Origin: Psychrobacter sp. UBA5136
Lineage (GTDB): Bacteria; Pseudomonadota; Gammaproteobacteria; Pseudomonadales; Moraxellaceae
Length of the DNA stretch: 16,730 bases
Direction of reading: 5' to 3'
Assembly (NCBI RefSeq): GCF_002414005.1
Contig: NZ_DHYG01000024.1
Coordinates: 1 to 16,730, forward strand
Numbering within the stretch: the stretch's first letter is position 1; every line of letters begins with the position of its first letter. Below are positions 1 through 8,563 of the stretch, piece after piece. The notes under the pieces are model-generated. The model was not told the origin of the DNA. It did no database searches and saw nothing but the letters and a program-made list of their open reading frames with translations. The translations under genes and the position numbers were made by a program.

Positions 1-152
1 ATAGCTTATTTTGAAATATCTTTGCTAATTGATGACACGCCCTAGCGCTACTGTTTGCTTATATCACTTATGTGGTCAGTTTTAAGAAAGCATCTCACCA
101 GCAAAAAATAAAGTCGCCTAGTCGTTCAAAGCTTCAGATGGAAAATGTATAG
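1..152 (+). pseudogene. Possible frameshifted 3' end of an upstream membrane-protein gene
   Basis: Two plus-strand frames join into one plausible membrane-protein C-terminus. The frame starting at base 1 reads IAYFEISLLIDDTP and stops at 43-45. The frame covering 36-152 reads a hydrophobic helix (ALALLFAYITYVVSF) followed by a Lys-rich tail and stops at 150-152, overlapping the next gene's ATG by 8 bases, which would suit translational coupling. Two TGA codons at 30-35 close the second frame upstream, so a one-base frameshift around 36-43 is needed to join them. DUF3325 genes often follow a PepSY-domain membrane protein in iron loci, so that is the likeliest identity, but this is inference from context. 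The alternative is that the upstream gene ends at 45 and the rest is spacer. Confidence 0.3.
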
Positions 153-447
153 TATGTCTAACGTAGTGTTATCTGGATTGCTATTGGCATTTAATCTGTT
201 AGGTATGATGGCATTAATGACGACCAGTAAAAGACATAGGGATAAGTTTCATCCTTATAAGCAGAAACGATATATCACTAAACAGCAATGGTTACGATGG
301 CTGGGGTTGCTACTGCTATTGATAAGTTTTATCTTCCCTTTTTTTGCACCTCCTACTGGTTATTTTATCGTTGTCTGGTTTGCCAGCTTAATCGTAGCAG
401 CAGGAGTTGTATATTTGAGCATGGTCATTTATGAAAAATTGGCCTAG
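145..447 (+). CDS. Small DUF3325-like inner-membrane protein
   Basis: This 100-residue protein has three predicted membrane segments (about residues 6-26, 50-67 and 72-93). A basic loop (KRHRDKFHPYKQKR) lies between the first and second, and QWLRWLGLLLLL opens the second helix. Size, helix layout and the W-LR-G-LLL pattern match the DUF3325 family as I know it; these genes sit beside PepSY-domain proteins and TonB-dependent siderophore receptors. The molecular function of the family is not established. A role in handling imported iron or siderophore at the inner membrane is guilt by association. The start at 145 has only a weak ribosome-binding site (GGAAA very close); an in-frame ATG at 154 is an alternative. 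It converges on the exporter gene at 572, and the 124-bp gap shows no clear terminator. Confidence 0.6.
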   Translation: MYSMSNVVLSGLLLAFNLLGMMALMTTSKRHRDKFHPYKQKRYITKQQWLRWLGLLLLLISFIFPFFAPPTGYFIVVWFASLIVAAGVVYLSMVIYEKLA

Positions 448-571
448 TCAGTTTATATAAAAGCGCCAAATTCAAAATAAAATGCTGCTATAAAATTTCC
501 CCGCTTGCAGTATGCTTTGATATTAAACATTTTAATAGTACGACTTATTAGCAATTATTCTAGCTGAGCAA

Positions 572-2284
572 TTACTCTAACATAGCGATGGCGTCCGCAC
601 TGGCGCGCTGGCGTTCTTCTGCATTTAGCTCTGTCAGCCTTCCTTCTTTCATCATCAGCAAGCGGTCAGCATGCTCAAAATAACCGTCGTCATGACTGAT
701 AATAAACAGTGTTTTGCCCATGGCTCTTAATTCAGGAATCAGCGTTTGATAAAATACTCGGCGAAAAGCAGGGTCTTGGTCAGCGGCCCATTCATCGAGC
801 AGCAGAAAGTCTTTTTGTTCGGCGACAGCGAGCAGCATGGCCAAGCGTTTGCGTTGTCCTTGTGACAGCTTGTCGGTAGACAATCGATGGTCAGTTACCG
901 TCACTTTATCTTGCAAATTTAATTTATGTAGCCACTCAGTTACTAAGGACCTATCAGGGTCATTGTCTTGGCTGCCAATGAGTTGTTTAAAAAGATGTTG
1001 ATCGCTAAAAATGGCAGAAAATAGCTGCCGATAATGGCTATTATTGTCCGAATCAATCACCTGTTTGTCTACTTTTACAGCGCCTGTCGTAGGCGTAAAA
1101 ATACCAGTAATGATTTTTGCAAGGGTAGATTTACCGCTGCCATTAGAGCCTATCAAAAATACCACTTCGCCGCGCTTCAAGGTGAGATTGACGTTTTTTA
1201 GAATATAATCAGTAAGCATCTCTCTTTCAGGTACACCTTCTTGTGTATGGTGGTTTATACCTTGATAGCGATAGCTCACATTGTTCAGTGAGATGGTCTG
1301 CCAGTCATTTGCTGCGATATTGGTTAAAAACGCTGGCTGATAATCAGCAAGTGCCAACGTCTGTATTTTATCTAACGCGACTTGCGCCGTTTGTAAAGTG
1401 GGATAAGCGCCAACGGCTTGTAGCAGCGGCGATTGCATAAATAAAATGGTTAAAGAAAAAGTGGTGGCAACGCTCATGGGTATATTAAGATAGTTTGAGA
1501 CCGCAAAGACGACGCCAATCGCTGCAAACATCATAATGTTCGACCAATTCACTGCTGATAAGTGAAAGGTATCCGCTTTAATAACGCGCTTTTTATAGGA
1601 TTGGGCGTGACTCAAAAACTCATTGGTATACAGCTTTTGCGCGCGGTGCTGATTAAGCGCAAGCTCTTTTCGTCCTTCGATAATAGATTGATAATCTTGA
1701 TACAAAAGATCATTAATCTCCCTTAATTCTGTTAAGTGCTTATAAACGTGCTTCACCAAAATAGTGCTTATCCAAATCGTCATTACAATCCAAACCATGA
1801 TGATCAGCAATAGTGGCAATGACAACCAACCCAAATATAAGGCGACTCCGCTAGATAAAATTACCCCTTGAACCAACTCTGGCATACGGACAAAGGCGAC
1901 GGTAATCGATTGGATATCGGTAGACAAGCTGGCGAGTAGTTGGGCGTTTCCTAACTTGTCAATCTGCGGAACGTTGGTATCGATGATTTGTTTGACCAGC
2001 TTGGTTCTGAGCTCATACACAAATCTATGACCCAAGCGGGTTAGGGCATATTGTGATAAAAAAGTCGTGACCAATAGCAGAACCACTAACGCTGAAAAAT
2101 AGCCTAAGCTCTGCCATGACAAGGTATTAAAAACAGGCTGACTGATAAAGGTGTGGTTAATATAAGCAATAATACCCACACTGACCGCCGCATTGACTAA
2201 ATTTAATAAGATAACTTTGAGAAAAGGCAGGCGATAATGCGACCAGATCATATGATATAGAGAAGCTGTAGCGCGAGAGGACAT
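572..2284 (-). CDS. Cyclic-peptide/siderophore export ABC transporter (PvdE/SyrD type)
   Basis: This 570-residue half-transporter fuses an N-terminal six-helix membrane domain (about residues 20-290) to a C-terminal ATPase. Visible ATPase motifs are Walker A GSNGSGKST (379-387), Q-loop Q429, signature LSQGQRKRL (473-481), Walker B FLLLDE (493-498) and switch His531. The LSQGQRKRLA signature with DEWAADQDP after Walker B is characteristic of the PvdE/SyrD family, which exports lipopeptides or pyoverdine precursors across the inner membrane. Length is normal for the family. It lies downstream of the broken siderophore receptor on the same strand, with a hairpin in the 153-bp gap. No siderophore synthetase is visible, so the substrate is unknown; efflux of a siderophore after iron release is one possibility. 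A weak GAG ribosome-binding element precedes the ATG at 2284. Confidence 0.85.
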   Translation of the reverse strand: MSSRATASLYHMIWSHYRLPFLKVILLNLVNAAVSVGIIAYINHTFISQPVFNTLSWQSLGYFSALVVLLLVTTFLSQYALTRLGHRFVYELRTKLVKQIIDTNVPQIDKLGNAQLLASLSTDIQSITVAFVRMPELVQGVILSSGVALYLGWLSLPLLLIIMVWIVMTIWISTILVKHVYKHLTELREINDLLYQDYQSIIEGRKELALNQHRAQKLYTNEFLSHAQSYKKRVIKADTFHLSAVNWSNIMMFAAIGVVFAVSNYLNIPMSVATTFSLTILFMQSPLLQAVGAYPTLQTAQVALDKIQTLALADYQPAFLTNIAANDWQTISLNNVSYRYQGINHHTQEGVPEREMLTDYILKNVNLTLKRGEVVFLIGSNGSGKSTLAKIITGIFTPTTGAVKVDKQVIDSDNNSHYRQLFSAIFSDQHLFKQLIGSQDNDPDRSLVTEWLHKLNLQDKVTVTDHRLSTDKLSQGQRKRLAMLLAVAEQKDFLLLDEWAADQDPAFRRVFYQTLIPELRAMGKTLFIISHDDGYFEHADRLLMMKEGRLTELNAEERQRASADAIAMLE

Positions 2285-2329
2285 AATGACTCAATAATAA
2301 AATGAATTTTGCGTATTTTTAGATAGCAC

Positions 2330-2360
2330 AAAAGGGAGTAGGTGGCGCCTAATCCCTTTT
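2330..2360 (-). terminator. Hairpin terminator after the siderophore receptor gene
   Basis: An inverted repeat pairs AAAAGGGA (2330-2337) with TCCCTTTT (2353-2360). A second TAGG/CCTA pairing lies inside it, around a TGGCG loop. The stem is flanked by T or A runs on both sides, so it could act in either direction. It sits 78 bases past the receptor stop and 46 bases before the exporter start, so it may end receptor transcripts or attenuate read-through into the exporter. The minus-strand T tract is short (TTTTG), so strength is uncertain. Confidence 0.6.
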
Positions 2361-3908
2361 ATTTAACTCTGGTAATGATTCTATAACGATAATTTAATCA
2401 GTATAGTAGTCTCATTGGCGAAGCTTAGCGTTTAAATTTAAAAGTCAAACGTCGCCGAAACTTTTAACGCCGTGGGTTCACCGGCATTTAAATAACCAGC
2501 ATCTGTATAGCCACCGACTGACTGCCAATAATCTTCGCCCGTGACATTGGTTACCATGCCTTTTAAGGTGACATCTTGTCCTGCTAGCACGGTTTTATAG
2601 CGGGCTCCAAGATCTAACGTCGTATAACCGTCAACTTTTAAGGTATTGGCATTATCGGCATAACGAGGGCCTGTATGAATGATGTCACCTGTTAAGGTTA
2701 ATCCTTCGAGTGCCGCAACATCATATTCTAGATTAACGTTACTTTGTAAGGTAGGAAGACCAATGACTTTATTACCATCTAACGCCGCATCACCGGTGTC
2801 CTTTTGTTTGGCACTTAAATAACTGACCCCCGCATTTAGGCGCATATTTTCGCTAGGGCTACCAAATACGGTCAGTTCTACGCCTTGGTAACAGGAGCAT
2901 TGTTATTTGTCTGAGGGGTTGTTTTTCCTGGCGCTAAGCTTTAAATATAGTTACCGTAGAACGACCAATCCATGTTTGGTTGATAAACAATACCGATACT
3001 TGGTGTCCATCTGCTTTCATCGTAGTTGCTGGTTTGAGCTTGAGTATCAGGATTGTAGCTGGCTGCTTCTATATTCTGATGACGTACACCCAAGGTGGTC
3101 TTTAGTTTGTCGTCAAACAAAAAGAAGGTATCCGCTAGCGCAAAGCTTTGTAATTTTTTTTCATTGGTGAGTGTTGGGTTATTTGAATTACCCGCAAAAA
3201 TGGCGCTCTCTGACCAGCTGTTATTACGATATTTAGTAGGGCGATACAAGTTTGTGGGGAGTGCACTATCGAAAGCGTAAGCGCCTTTTTCTTCTTGATC
3301 GTATATATCAGCTGCTAACACCCAATCATGACCAATTTTACCCGTTTGTAATTTACCACGTAGACCAATTTCAGCGCTTTGGACTTTATCTTCTCGAATA
3401 TTATCAAATCGAGAGGTAGTGCCACTGCCATCATTATTAGTTACTGTGAGGTCTGATAAAGAATTGTCTTCATCACCACGTCGTATGCCGTAAGCACCAT
3501 AAGCAGTGATATTGTCACTAAAGTCATATTCACCTCGAATGGTACCAAAGATATCTTTTTCATCTGAGTACGTCCAAGGCTGCGCCCAATTTTTTGAGCC
3601 GTCTGGCGCTTTTGGTACACGAGAAACACCGCCGAGATTGACACTAGGGCGAGTTTCTTTGAGTTTGTTATCTTGCCAGCCCAAATCTGCTGATAATCGG
3701 TATTGCTCGCCTTTATAATCTAGACCAAGGGCTGCCAATCCTAATGTTGAAGATTCATCATCGATGGCACTATCGCCATCTTGATAAGCGGCATTAAAGC
3801 GCACGCCAAATGCATCCTCAGTGCCAAAACGGTCACTCACGTCGACGGCAATTTTACCTTGGTCACCTTGACCATAACCAAGCGTTAATTGACGTAGCGG
3901 GTCATTAC

Positions 3909-3910
3909 TA
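3909..3910. repeat. TA target-site duplication, left copy
   Basis: TA flanks the IS630 element here, matching TA at 4827-4828. Collapsing the two copies restores the reading frame of the interrupted receptor, which fixes the element's ends. Confidence 0.85.
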
Positions 3911-3932
3911 TAGTCAGTTCAAAATAAAATTG
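3911..3932 (+). repeat. IS630 terminal inverted repeat, left end
   Basis: It begins TAGTCAGTTCAAAA and is the inverted partner of 4805-4826. The transposase stop codon (3914-3916) lies inside it. Confidence 0.85.
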
Positions 3933-4763
3933 TTATGGTTAGGACAAACATCATAAAACAATTTGGATAAGTCGTTTTCCAACCAGCCTTGGCGTAGAAA
4001 CTTCACCTGAGCCCATTTCTTTTCGATAGGGTTTAGGTCTGGGCTGTACGGCGGCAACCAAAGAATACGATGCCCGTGCCTGTTTAGTAGCTTTTGAATG
4101 CGTTTGCTCTTATGAAATCTGGCGTTATCCATCACAATCACGCATTTGGTTTTAAGACTTGGGATTAGGGTTTGTTTACACCAGTGGTAGAATATGCTGC
4201 TGTTGATGTTTGTCTCAAAGTAATCAAACGCAAACAGCATCTTTTCATACAGAGCACCAATAACGTTGGTTCGCTTTTTACCTTGCCAGTTGTAGCTATC
4301 GATACAAGGCTTACCAATCGGTGCATAACCATGAGAGCGAATGGTCTCGTGCTCAAAGCCGCTTTCGTCCATATATACAATGGGGTAGCCTTGCTGCTTA
4401 AAGTGCTCAAGCTTATTCTGATACGCCGCTCTTTTGATCGGACAGGCTTTTGGATGTTCTAAAGTCTTTTTTTTGACTGATGCCTAGGCGCTTTAGGGCA
4501 TGATGAATGCCTGTTTTACTACAGTTTAAACGACGTGCTCGCTCATACTGATAATCATCAGGATGTTCTTTGACATCATTGAGTAGCACGTCATCTGGTA
4601 TTTTATAGGGTTTGGTTTGCCTGGTTGTTTTACTATGAACACGTCTCTTCCAGTTTTGTATGGTGGTTGGGCTGAGGTTATAGAATTTAGCTGCCTCGGC
4701 AAAGGTCATACCCTCGTCTATACTTTTTAGTACCTGTTTGCGAAAATCTAGTGAGTAAGTCAT
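3914..4763 (-). CDS. IS630-family DDE transposase, two ORFs joined by -1 frameshifting
   Basis: The first frame (4763-4413) encodes an N-terminal helix-turn-helix domain (FRKQVLKSIDEGMTFAEAAK and NLSPTTIQNWKRR) and ends at TAA 4413-4415. The catalytic frame lies at -1 and overlaps it. Read from the eight-A run at 4467-4474 it continues KKTLEHPKACPIKRAAYQNK and on to WLPPYSPDLNPIEKKWAQ. The catalytic triad is MDESG, VMDNARFH and PIEKKW, with 34 residues between the second Asp and the Glu, as expected for IS630. The fused product is about 283 residues, close to family size. It cuts and pastes the surrounding element. An ordinary mutation that frameshifted a single-ORF gene is the alternative to programmed frameshifting, but the slippery run sits exactly where the frames must join. 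Confidence 0.85.
4467..4474 (-). promoter_or_regulatory. Slippery A8 run for programmed -1 frameshift in the transposase
   Basis: On the minus strand the zero frame reads CAA AAA AAA GAC, giving an A_AAA_AAA heptamer. Slipping back one base opens the catalytic frame, which has no stop until the end of the element. This is a known mode of transposase control in IS630 and other IS families. Confidence 0.7.
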
Positions 4764-4804
4764 GGTCTTTATAATAACAATTGGGTTTGATAATTAGTTT
4801 ATAA

Positions 4805-4826
4805 CACTTTTAGGTGGAATTGACTA
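4805..4826 (-). repeat. IS630 terminal inverted repeat, right end
   Basis: Read on the minus strand it begins TAGTCAATTCCACC. It pairs with 3911-3932 and lies upstream of the transposase start. Confidence 0.85.
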
Positions 4827-4828
4827 TA
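4827..4828. repeat. TA target-site duplication, right copy
   Basis: Second copy of the TA duplicated on insertion of the IS630 element (other copy at 3909-3910). Confidence 0.85.
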
Positions 4829-5502
4829 GCACGTTTTGGTAATAGGTTAATCGTACCACCAGCATTGCCGCCACTAGGTGCGGCACCATTTAGCATGGCA
4901 GAAGCGCCGCGTTGGACTTCAACACGCTCGAACAGCTCCGTTGCGATATACTGTCGGGGCAAAATACCGTATAAGCCATTAAACATCGTATCATCTGATG
5001 TGGTGATCAAACCGCGCATAAAGTAAGCTTCTTGAAAGTTACCAAAACCTCTAGCCACGCGGACGGTCGGGTCTTTTTTGAGCAGGTCGCCCACGCTTTG
5101 GGCTTGTTGGTTGGCAATATACTCGTTGGTATAAGAAGTGGTAGAAAATGGCGTATCCATGATATCTTGATTGCCTAAAATCCCTACGCGGCTTCCCGTC
5201 GCCACTTGGCCACCTTCGTAAGCATCTGGCAATCCATCTGCTGACGCATCCGCACTACTGGTCACCACAATCGTATCAAGTACCACACTTGGCACATCTG
5301 ATTGACTGTCATTATTTATATCGGTTTGTGCCCATGCTGCTTGGCTTGCAGCAAGTAAAACGACTGAAGTAGAGAGGTGAAAGATAGACAGTGCTTTTAC
5401 TGAAAGTGAATGACGCGCTCTATTAGATGCTTTAAGGCAAAATAGAGCAGAATATAGGCGAGACAATTGCATGAATGTTACCAATATGTAAGTTAAATCA
5501 CT

Positions 5503-5530
5503 ATTATAATGATAAGCATTTTCATTACAA
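5503..5530 (-). promoter_or_regulatory. Receptor promoter overlapped by a Fur box
   Basis: On the minus strand, -35 TTGTAA (5525-5530) and -10 TATAAT (5503-5508) are separated by 16 bases. A Fur-box match lies over the spacer and -10: bases 5505-5523 agree with the classical 19-bp GATAATGATAATCATTATC consensus at 16 positions. This placement predicts repression by iron-loaded Fur. The AT-rich stretch at 5545-5565 just upstream could serve as an UP element. Confidence 0.8.
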
Positions 5531-5618
5531 TAGTGGCGCGTTATTAATTTTAAAAATTTTTAAAGCCCTAAATAGCGATAATGTTGTCATGTCGTTATTG
5601 AAGTATTAACCATATAGG

Positions 5619-7592
5619 TTACGCTCTAATACGCCGCATCAAATATAGAAAATAAGCGCCGCCAATAATGGCAGCGATGGTGCCAGCAGGTATCTCATAG
5701 GGAAATATGAGATAGCGTCCAACCCAGTCTGCTATGACCATTAAGCCCGCGCCTAGGATAGCGGACAGTTGAATTTGACGTTTGAGCTTCACCGCGCCTA
5801 ATGTGCTGGCGAGGTGAGGAATCATCAGACCCACAAAACTGAGCGGACCCACTGCCAACGTTGATATCGTACTCAGTAATGCTACAAGAATGAGTATCAA
5901 GCTTTGATACAATCTCAAAGATACCCCAAGCTCACGGGCAATCCCGCTACCTAGGCTCAATATTTCTAATGGTTTGATCACCATAAAGCTTAATAGGAAA
6001 AGTATAAAAGCCAACCCTACTAAAATCCATGCCGTTTCTGGACTGGCAAGGTACGTAGAACCTGATAGCCAACTTAGCACCGCTTGTAGCCGTTGATCGC
6101 CAGATATTTTTACCAGACTTAATAGTCCGCCCATCAATGCGGCAATGGCCACACCAACCAACAATAAATAAGCTGGGTTGATTCGACGGGCAAGCCATAA
6201 GATCAAGCTAAGGACAATAAAAGCGCCCAATAATCCTGATAATATAATGCCTGTGTAGCCAAAACTGGGTAGGAAAACAAAGGCCAGTACCACACCTATC
6301 GCCGAGCCTGAGCTGATACCGAGTACTTCAGGGCTGGCCATCGGGTTACGTGTCAAGGTTTGTAGCAGCACGCCAGCAGTGGCTAGCATTATGCCAGTGG
6401 CGGCTGCGCTTAACGTGCGAGGCAATCTAAAGTCAATAATTAAATGTCCTAGCGTACTAAGCTGCCAGCCATTTGAAGTCGCCGTAAAGATAAGTACGCC
6501 TACTATCAACAGTATTAAGGCGATTCCCCAACCTATTAAATGAGTGTCACGGCGTTCTGAAACCAAAGTCGGTATAACCTCATCGGTATGTTGACGACTT
6601 TGGCTCACGATTAACCATATTACCAATGGCGCACCAAGTATGGCCGTCATTGCATCAGCAGGAATATTTAGGCTTAAATAATGTTGTAATAGCGTCGTGG
6701 CATTACTGGTGATCCATAACAACAGCGCCCCAAACACATAACTCAAAAGCAGGCGGTAACCAATACGCCGTACCGAAAATACATTAACCAGCGTGGCAGC
6801 CCCTAAGCCAATAAAACCAATAGGGCCCACGCGACTGACGACAAGGGCAGTCAGTAGGGCCACCAATCCCACCACCAATCCACGAATGAGGTTGATAGGA
6901 ACGCCCAAACTTTTGGCTTGCCTATCATCTAAGCTCATTATTTCTAATGGCTTTAATAAAGGCATTAAGCTAATAAAGGCGACCACACTAGCGGTGCTTA
7001 ATACGGTAGATACTTGCCAGTTATTCTGCGTGAGACTGCCCGCCGCCCACACCATAACGTTTAAGGTTTCTTCAGCATAATAAATCAATAATAAAGCAGT
7101 AATAGCGCCCAATAAAATATTGGTCACCAGTCCGCCAAGCACCAATACCAAAGGATTCATGCGACTAGGCGCAGCTAGAAGAAAAACAATCGCCATACTA
7201 CCAAGCGCGCCAACAAAGGCGACCCAAAAACTTCCCCCTAACGCCAAACTAGGTAGAAATAACGTGACAATGAGCAGCGCCATGTTTGCACCGCTACCGA
7301 CTGCCAATGTCGTGTCTGAGGCCAGTGTATTTTTCACCAGCTGTTGTAATAACATACTGACCAATCCTAAAAGGCCACCAGCGGTCAATGCTACCAACAT
7401 GGTCGGTAGGATTTGTAGCTGGATACTCATGTCCGAAAGTGATAGGTCAAACGAGGGGGTGAACAATTCTAAAAAAGTGAGAGGCCATAGCTGATGTACG
7501 ACTGCATAACTGCTGACTACTGCTAGCAGCATTAAGAAAACGACCATCATATAAATGCGGTTAGCTGACAAAGAATTATTTTTATTCATCAT
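5619..7592 (-). CDS. fhuB: Ferric-siderophore ABC transporter permease, fused double-domain FhuB type
   Basis: A polytopic inner-membrane permease made of two homologous FecCD-type halves joined in one chain of about 657 residues, the size and layout of FhuB rather than the single-domain BtuC/FepD permeases. Both halves keep family stretches: GPIGFIGLGAATLVN in the first; RNPMASPEVLGISSGSAIGV and GPLSFVGLMIPHLAS in the second, the latter near the ATPase-coupling loop. It should form about 20 membrane helices and pass ferric hydroxamate-type siderophore to the cytoplasm with FhuC and FhuD. The open frame extends to 7673, but those 27 extra residues are unlike the family and lie inside fhuD. 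The tandem ATG at 7590-7592/7587-7589 overlaps the fhuD stop (ATGATGA), so I place the start at 7592. No terminator is obvious downstream. Confidence 0.88.
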   Translation of the reverse strand: MMNKNNSLSANRIYMMVVFLMLLAVVSSYAVVHQLWPLTFLELFTPSFDLSLSDMSIQLQILPTMLVALTAGGLLGLVSMLLQQLVKNTLASDTTLAVGSGANMALLIVTLFLPSLALGGSFWVAFVGALGSMAIVFLLAAPSRMNPLVLVLGGLVTNILLGAITALLLIYYAEETLNVMVWAAGSLTQNNWQVSTVLSTASVVAFISLMPLLKPLEIMSLDDRQAKSLGVPINLIRGLVVGLVALLTALVVSRVGPIGFIGLGAATLVNVFSVRRIGYRLLLSYVFGALLLWITSNATTLLQHYLSLNIPADAMTAILGAPLVIWLIVSQSRQHTDEVIPTLVSERRDTHLIGWGIALILLIVGVLIFTATSNGWQLSTLGHLIIDFRLPRTLSAAATGIMLATAGVLLQTLTRNPMASPEVLGISSGSAIGVVLAFVFLPSFGYTGIILSGLLGAFIVLSLILWLARRINPAYLLLVGVAIAALMGGLLSLVKISGDQRLQAVLSWLSGSTYLASPETAWILVGLAFILFLLSFMVIKPLEILSLGSGIARELGVSLRLYQSLILILVALLSTISTLAVGPLSFVGLMIPHLASTLGAVKLKRQIQLSAILGAGLMVIADWVGRYLIFPYEIPAGTIAAIIGGAYFLYLMRRIRA

Positions 7593-8563
7593 AAATCGGT
7601 ATGGCCTACAAAAGTGACATTCGTTAAGCGCTCGGCCAAGACATTCATAGAAGCCACGCCACTGTTGTTCCATGTCGCAGGTAGTAAGGTGATACAGCGG
7701 CCTTTTTTGCTCGATGCATGCGCTTGATCAAAGGAATAACCCAAGCGCTGCCACACTAAGCTGTCTTCTAATTCAAGTTTGAGAAGGTCACTAAGAGGTT
7801 CAACGACCACAAGGCAAGTATCGTCATCAAGCTGCGCTAAATCTCCTAGCATAATGGGCGTAAACCCCCATTGATTGCCATCTGCCAACGCCACTAGCTG
7901 TAGTCCCATCGTCTCTAAAGCAGGTTGAAACAAGCTGTTATAAGAAAACATACGCAAATTATTGGTATCGGCAAATTGCACGACAGCCAATTTTTTGATA
8001 TGAGGATAACGCGCGTGAAAAGTCTGTCCTGCTTGAATGATTTGTTTCTTACTGTTGTCTAAATAATCTTGTGCGGCTTGCGGTTTATTGATAGATCGGC
8101 CCAATTCTAACGTCGGCTCTATAAAGTCCTCCCACTTTGCAATGTTGTTAGGACTGGTCAATTCAATAGAGTGGATAGGCAAATCGCCGTACATAGGACG
8201 CAGATGCGCATAAAAATCGTTGTCTATGACCAAATCTAAGTCTAGCTGTGAGAGCATTTCAGGATTGGGCTGATAGCGTGTTCCTACGTCGAGAGTCGTA
8301 TCAGGTATAAGAGGCTTACCGACCCATTCTCTATAGAAAGGTTTATCACCCATAGCAACTGGTGGGTATCCCATGGCAGTCAGCGTCGCCGCAATACCCC
8401 AATCAGGCGTCATGACTTTAGGCGCTTTTTGATTGTCTTTAGGCGACATTGCTTGTGGCGCTTGTGGTGCTTGTGAGGTGGCGTCAGACGACTGGCAACC
8501 GCTTAACAATAAACTTGAGCATAATGCCACACATAGCCCGAACGAAAAGGTGAGTGCTTTCAT
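7589..8563 (-). CDS. fhuD: Ferric-siderophore-binding lipoprotein, FhuD-like
   Basis: A 324-residue substrate-binding protein of the FhuD/BtuF class. The N-terminus is a lipoprotein signal peptide with lipobox LSGC (Cys near residue 23), followed by a Gln/Pro/Ala-rich linker, so it is probably membrane-anchored in the periplasm, unlike soluble E. coli FhuD. The body starts with TPDWGIAATLTAMGYPP, typical of metal-chelate binding proteins, and has the two-lobe pattern ending near ATWNNSGVASMNVLAERLT. It would capture ferric siderophore and deliver it to FhuB. Its ATG overlaps the fhuC stop by 4 bases (ATGA at 8560-8563), and its own stop overlaps the fhuB start, indicating one coupled operon. 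The siderophore bound cannot be told from sequence. Confidence 0.85.
   Translation of the reverse strand: MKALTFSFGLCVALCSSLLLSGCQSSDATSQAPQAPQAMSPKDNQKAPKVMTPDWGIAATLTAMGYPPVAMGDKPFYREWVGKPLIPDTTLDVGTRYQPNPEMLSQLDLDLVIDNDFYAHLRPMYGDLPIHSIELTSPNNIAKWEDFIEPTLELGRSINKPQAAQDYLDNSKKQIIQAGQTFHARYPHIKKLAVVQFADTNNLRMFSYNSLFQPALETMGLQLVALADGNQWGFTPIMLGDLAQLDDDTCLVVVEPLSDLLKLELEDSLVWQRLGYSFDQAHASSKKGRCITLLPATWNNSGVASMNVLAERLTNVTFVGHTDL

Larger units (their letters stand above)
3911..4826 (-). mobile_element. Complete IS630-family insertion sequence within the receptor gene
   Basis: A 916-bp element bounded by imperfect 22-bp terminal inverted repeats (3911-3932 and 4805-4826, 17 of 22 identical, both starting TAGTCA and sharing TTC and TAAAA) with a TA duplication outside. 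It encodes a two-frame DDE transposase filling most of its length. TA target choice, the DD34E triad and the two-ORF layout are hallmarks of the IS630/Tc1-mariner group. The transposase has no internal stop other than the frameshift junction and the ends are preserved, so the insertion looks recent and perhaps still active. Confidence 0.92.
2438..5472 (-). pseudogene. TonB-dependent siderophore receptor, disrupted by an IS, a stop codon and a frameshift
   Basis: The remains of an outer-membrane ferric-siderophore receptor, about 705 codons when rejoined. Segment one (5472-4829) has a signal peptide ending AAWAQ, a TonB box-like LDTIVVTSS, and the plug domain with YFMRGL, ERVEVQRGASAMLNGA and GGTINLLPKR. 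An IS630 element then interrupts it. Segment two (3910-2941) is beta-barrel and ends at an in-frame TAA (2941-2943), with SLAPGKTTPQ continuing in the same frame. Near 2889 one base is missing (ACC AAG GCG TAG where ACC AAA GGC GTA fits), and segment three (2890-2438) runs to the classical barrel C-terminus ATFDF. Removing the IS and one TA restores the codons for KRASNDP exactly. ATG 5472 is preferred over an upstream TTG at 5484. A Fur box and promoter lie just upstream. The receptor subtype (ferrichrome-like or other) cannot be fixed by eye. Confidence 0.9.

Noticed and set aside
2907..3718. Several short plus- and minus-strand frames within the receptor barrel region.
   Set aside because: They are out-of-frame shadows of the receptor pseudogene and show no independent signals.
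6793..7494. Plus-strand open frames of 95 and 124 codons opposite the fhuB permease.
   Set aside because: They are antisense to a well-conserved membrane protein, and their Pro/Thr/Lys-rich composition is what the complement of hydrophobic codons yields.
7593..7673. An upstream ATG would lengthen the FhuB permease by 27 residues.
   Set aside because: The extra residues lie inside the fhuD coding end and do not resemble a permease N-terminus. The ATGATGA overlap at 7587-7592 is the natural coupled start.
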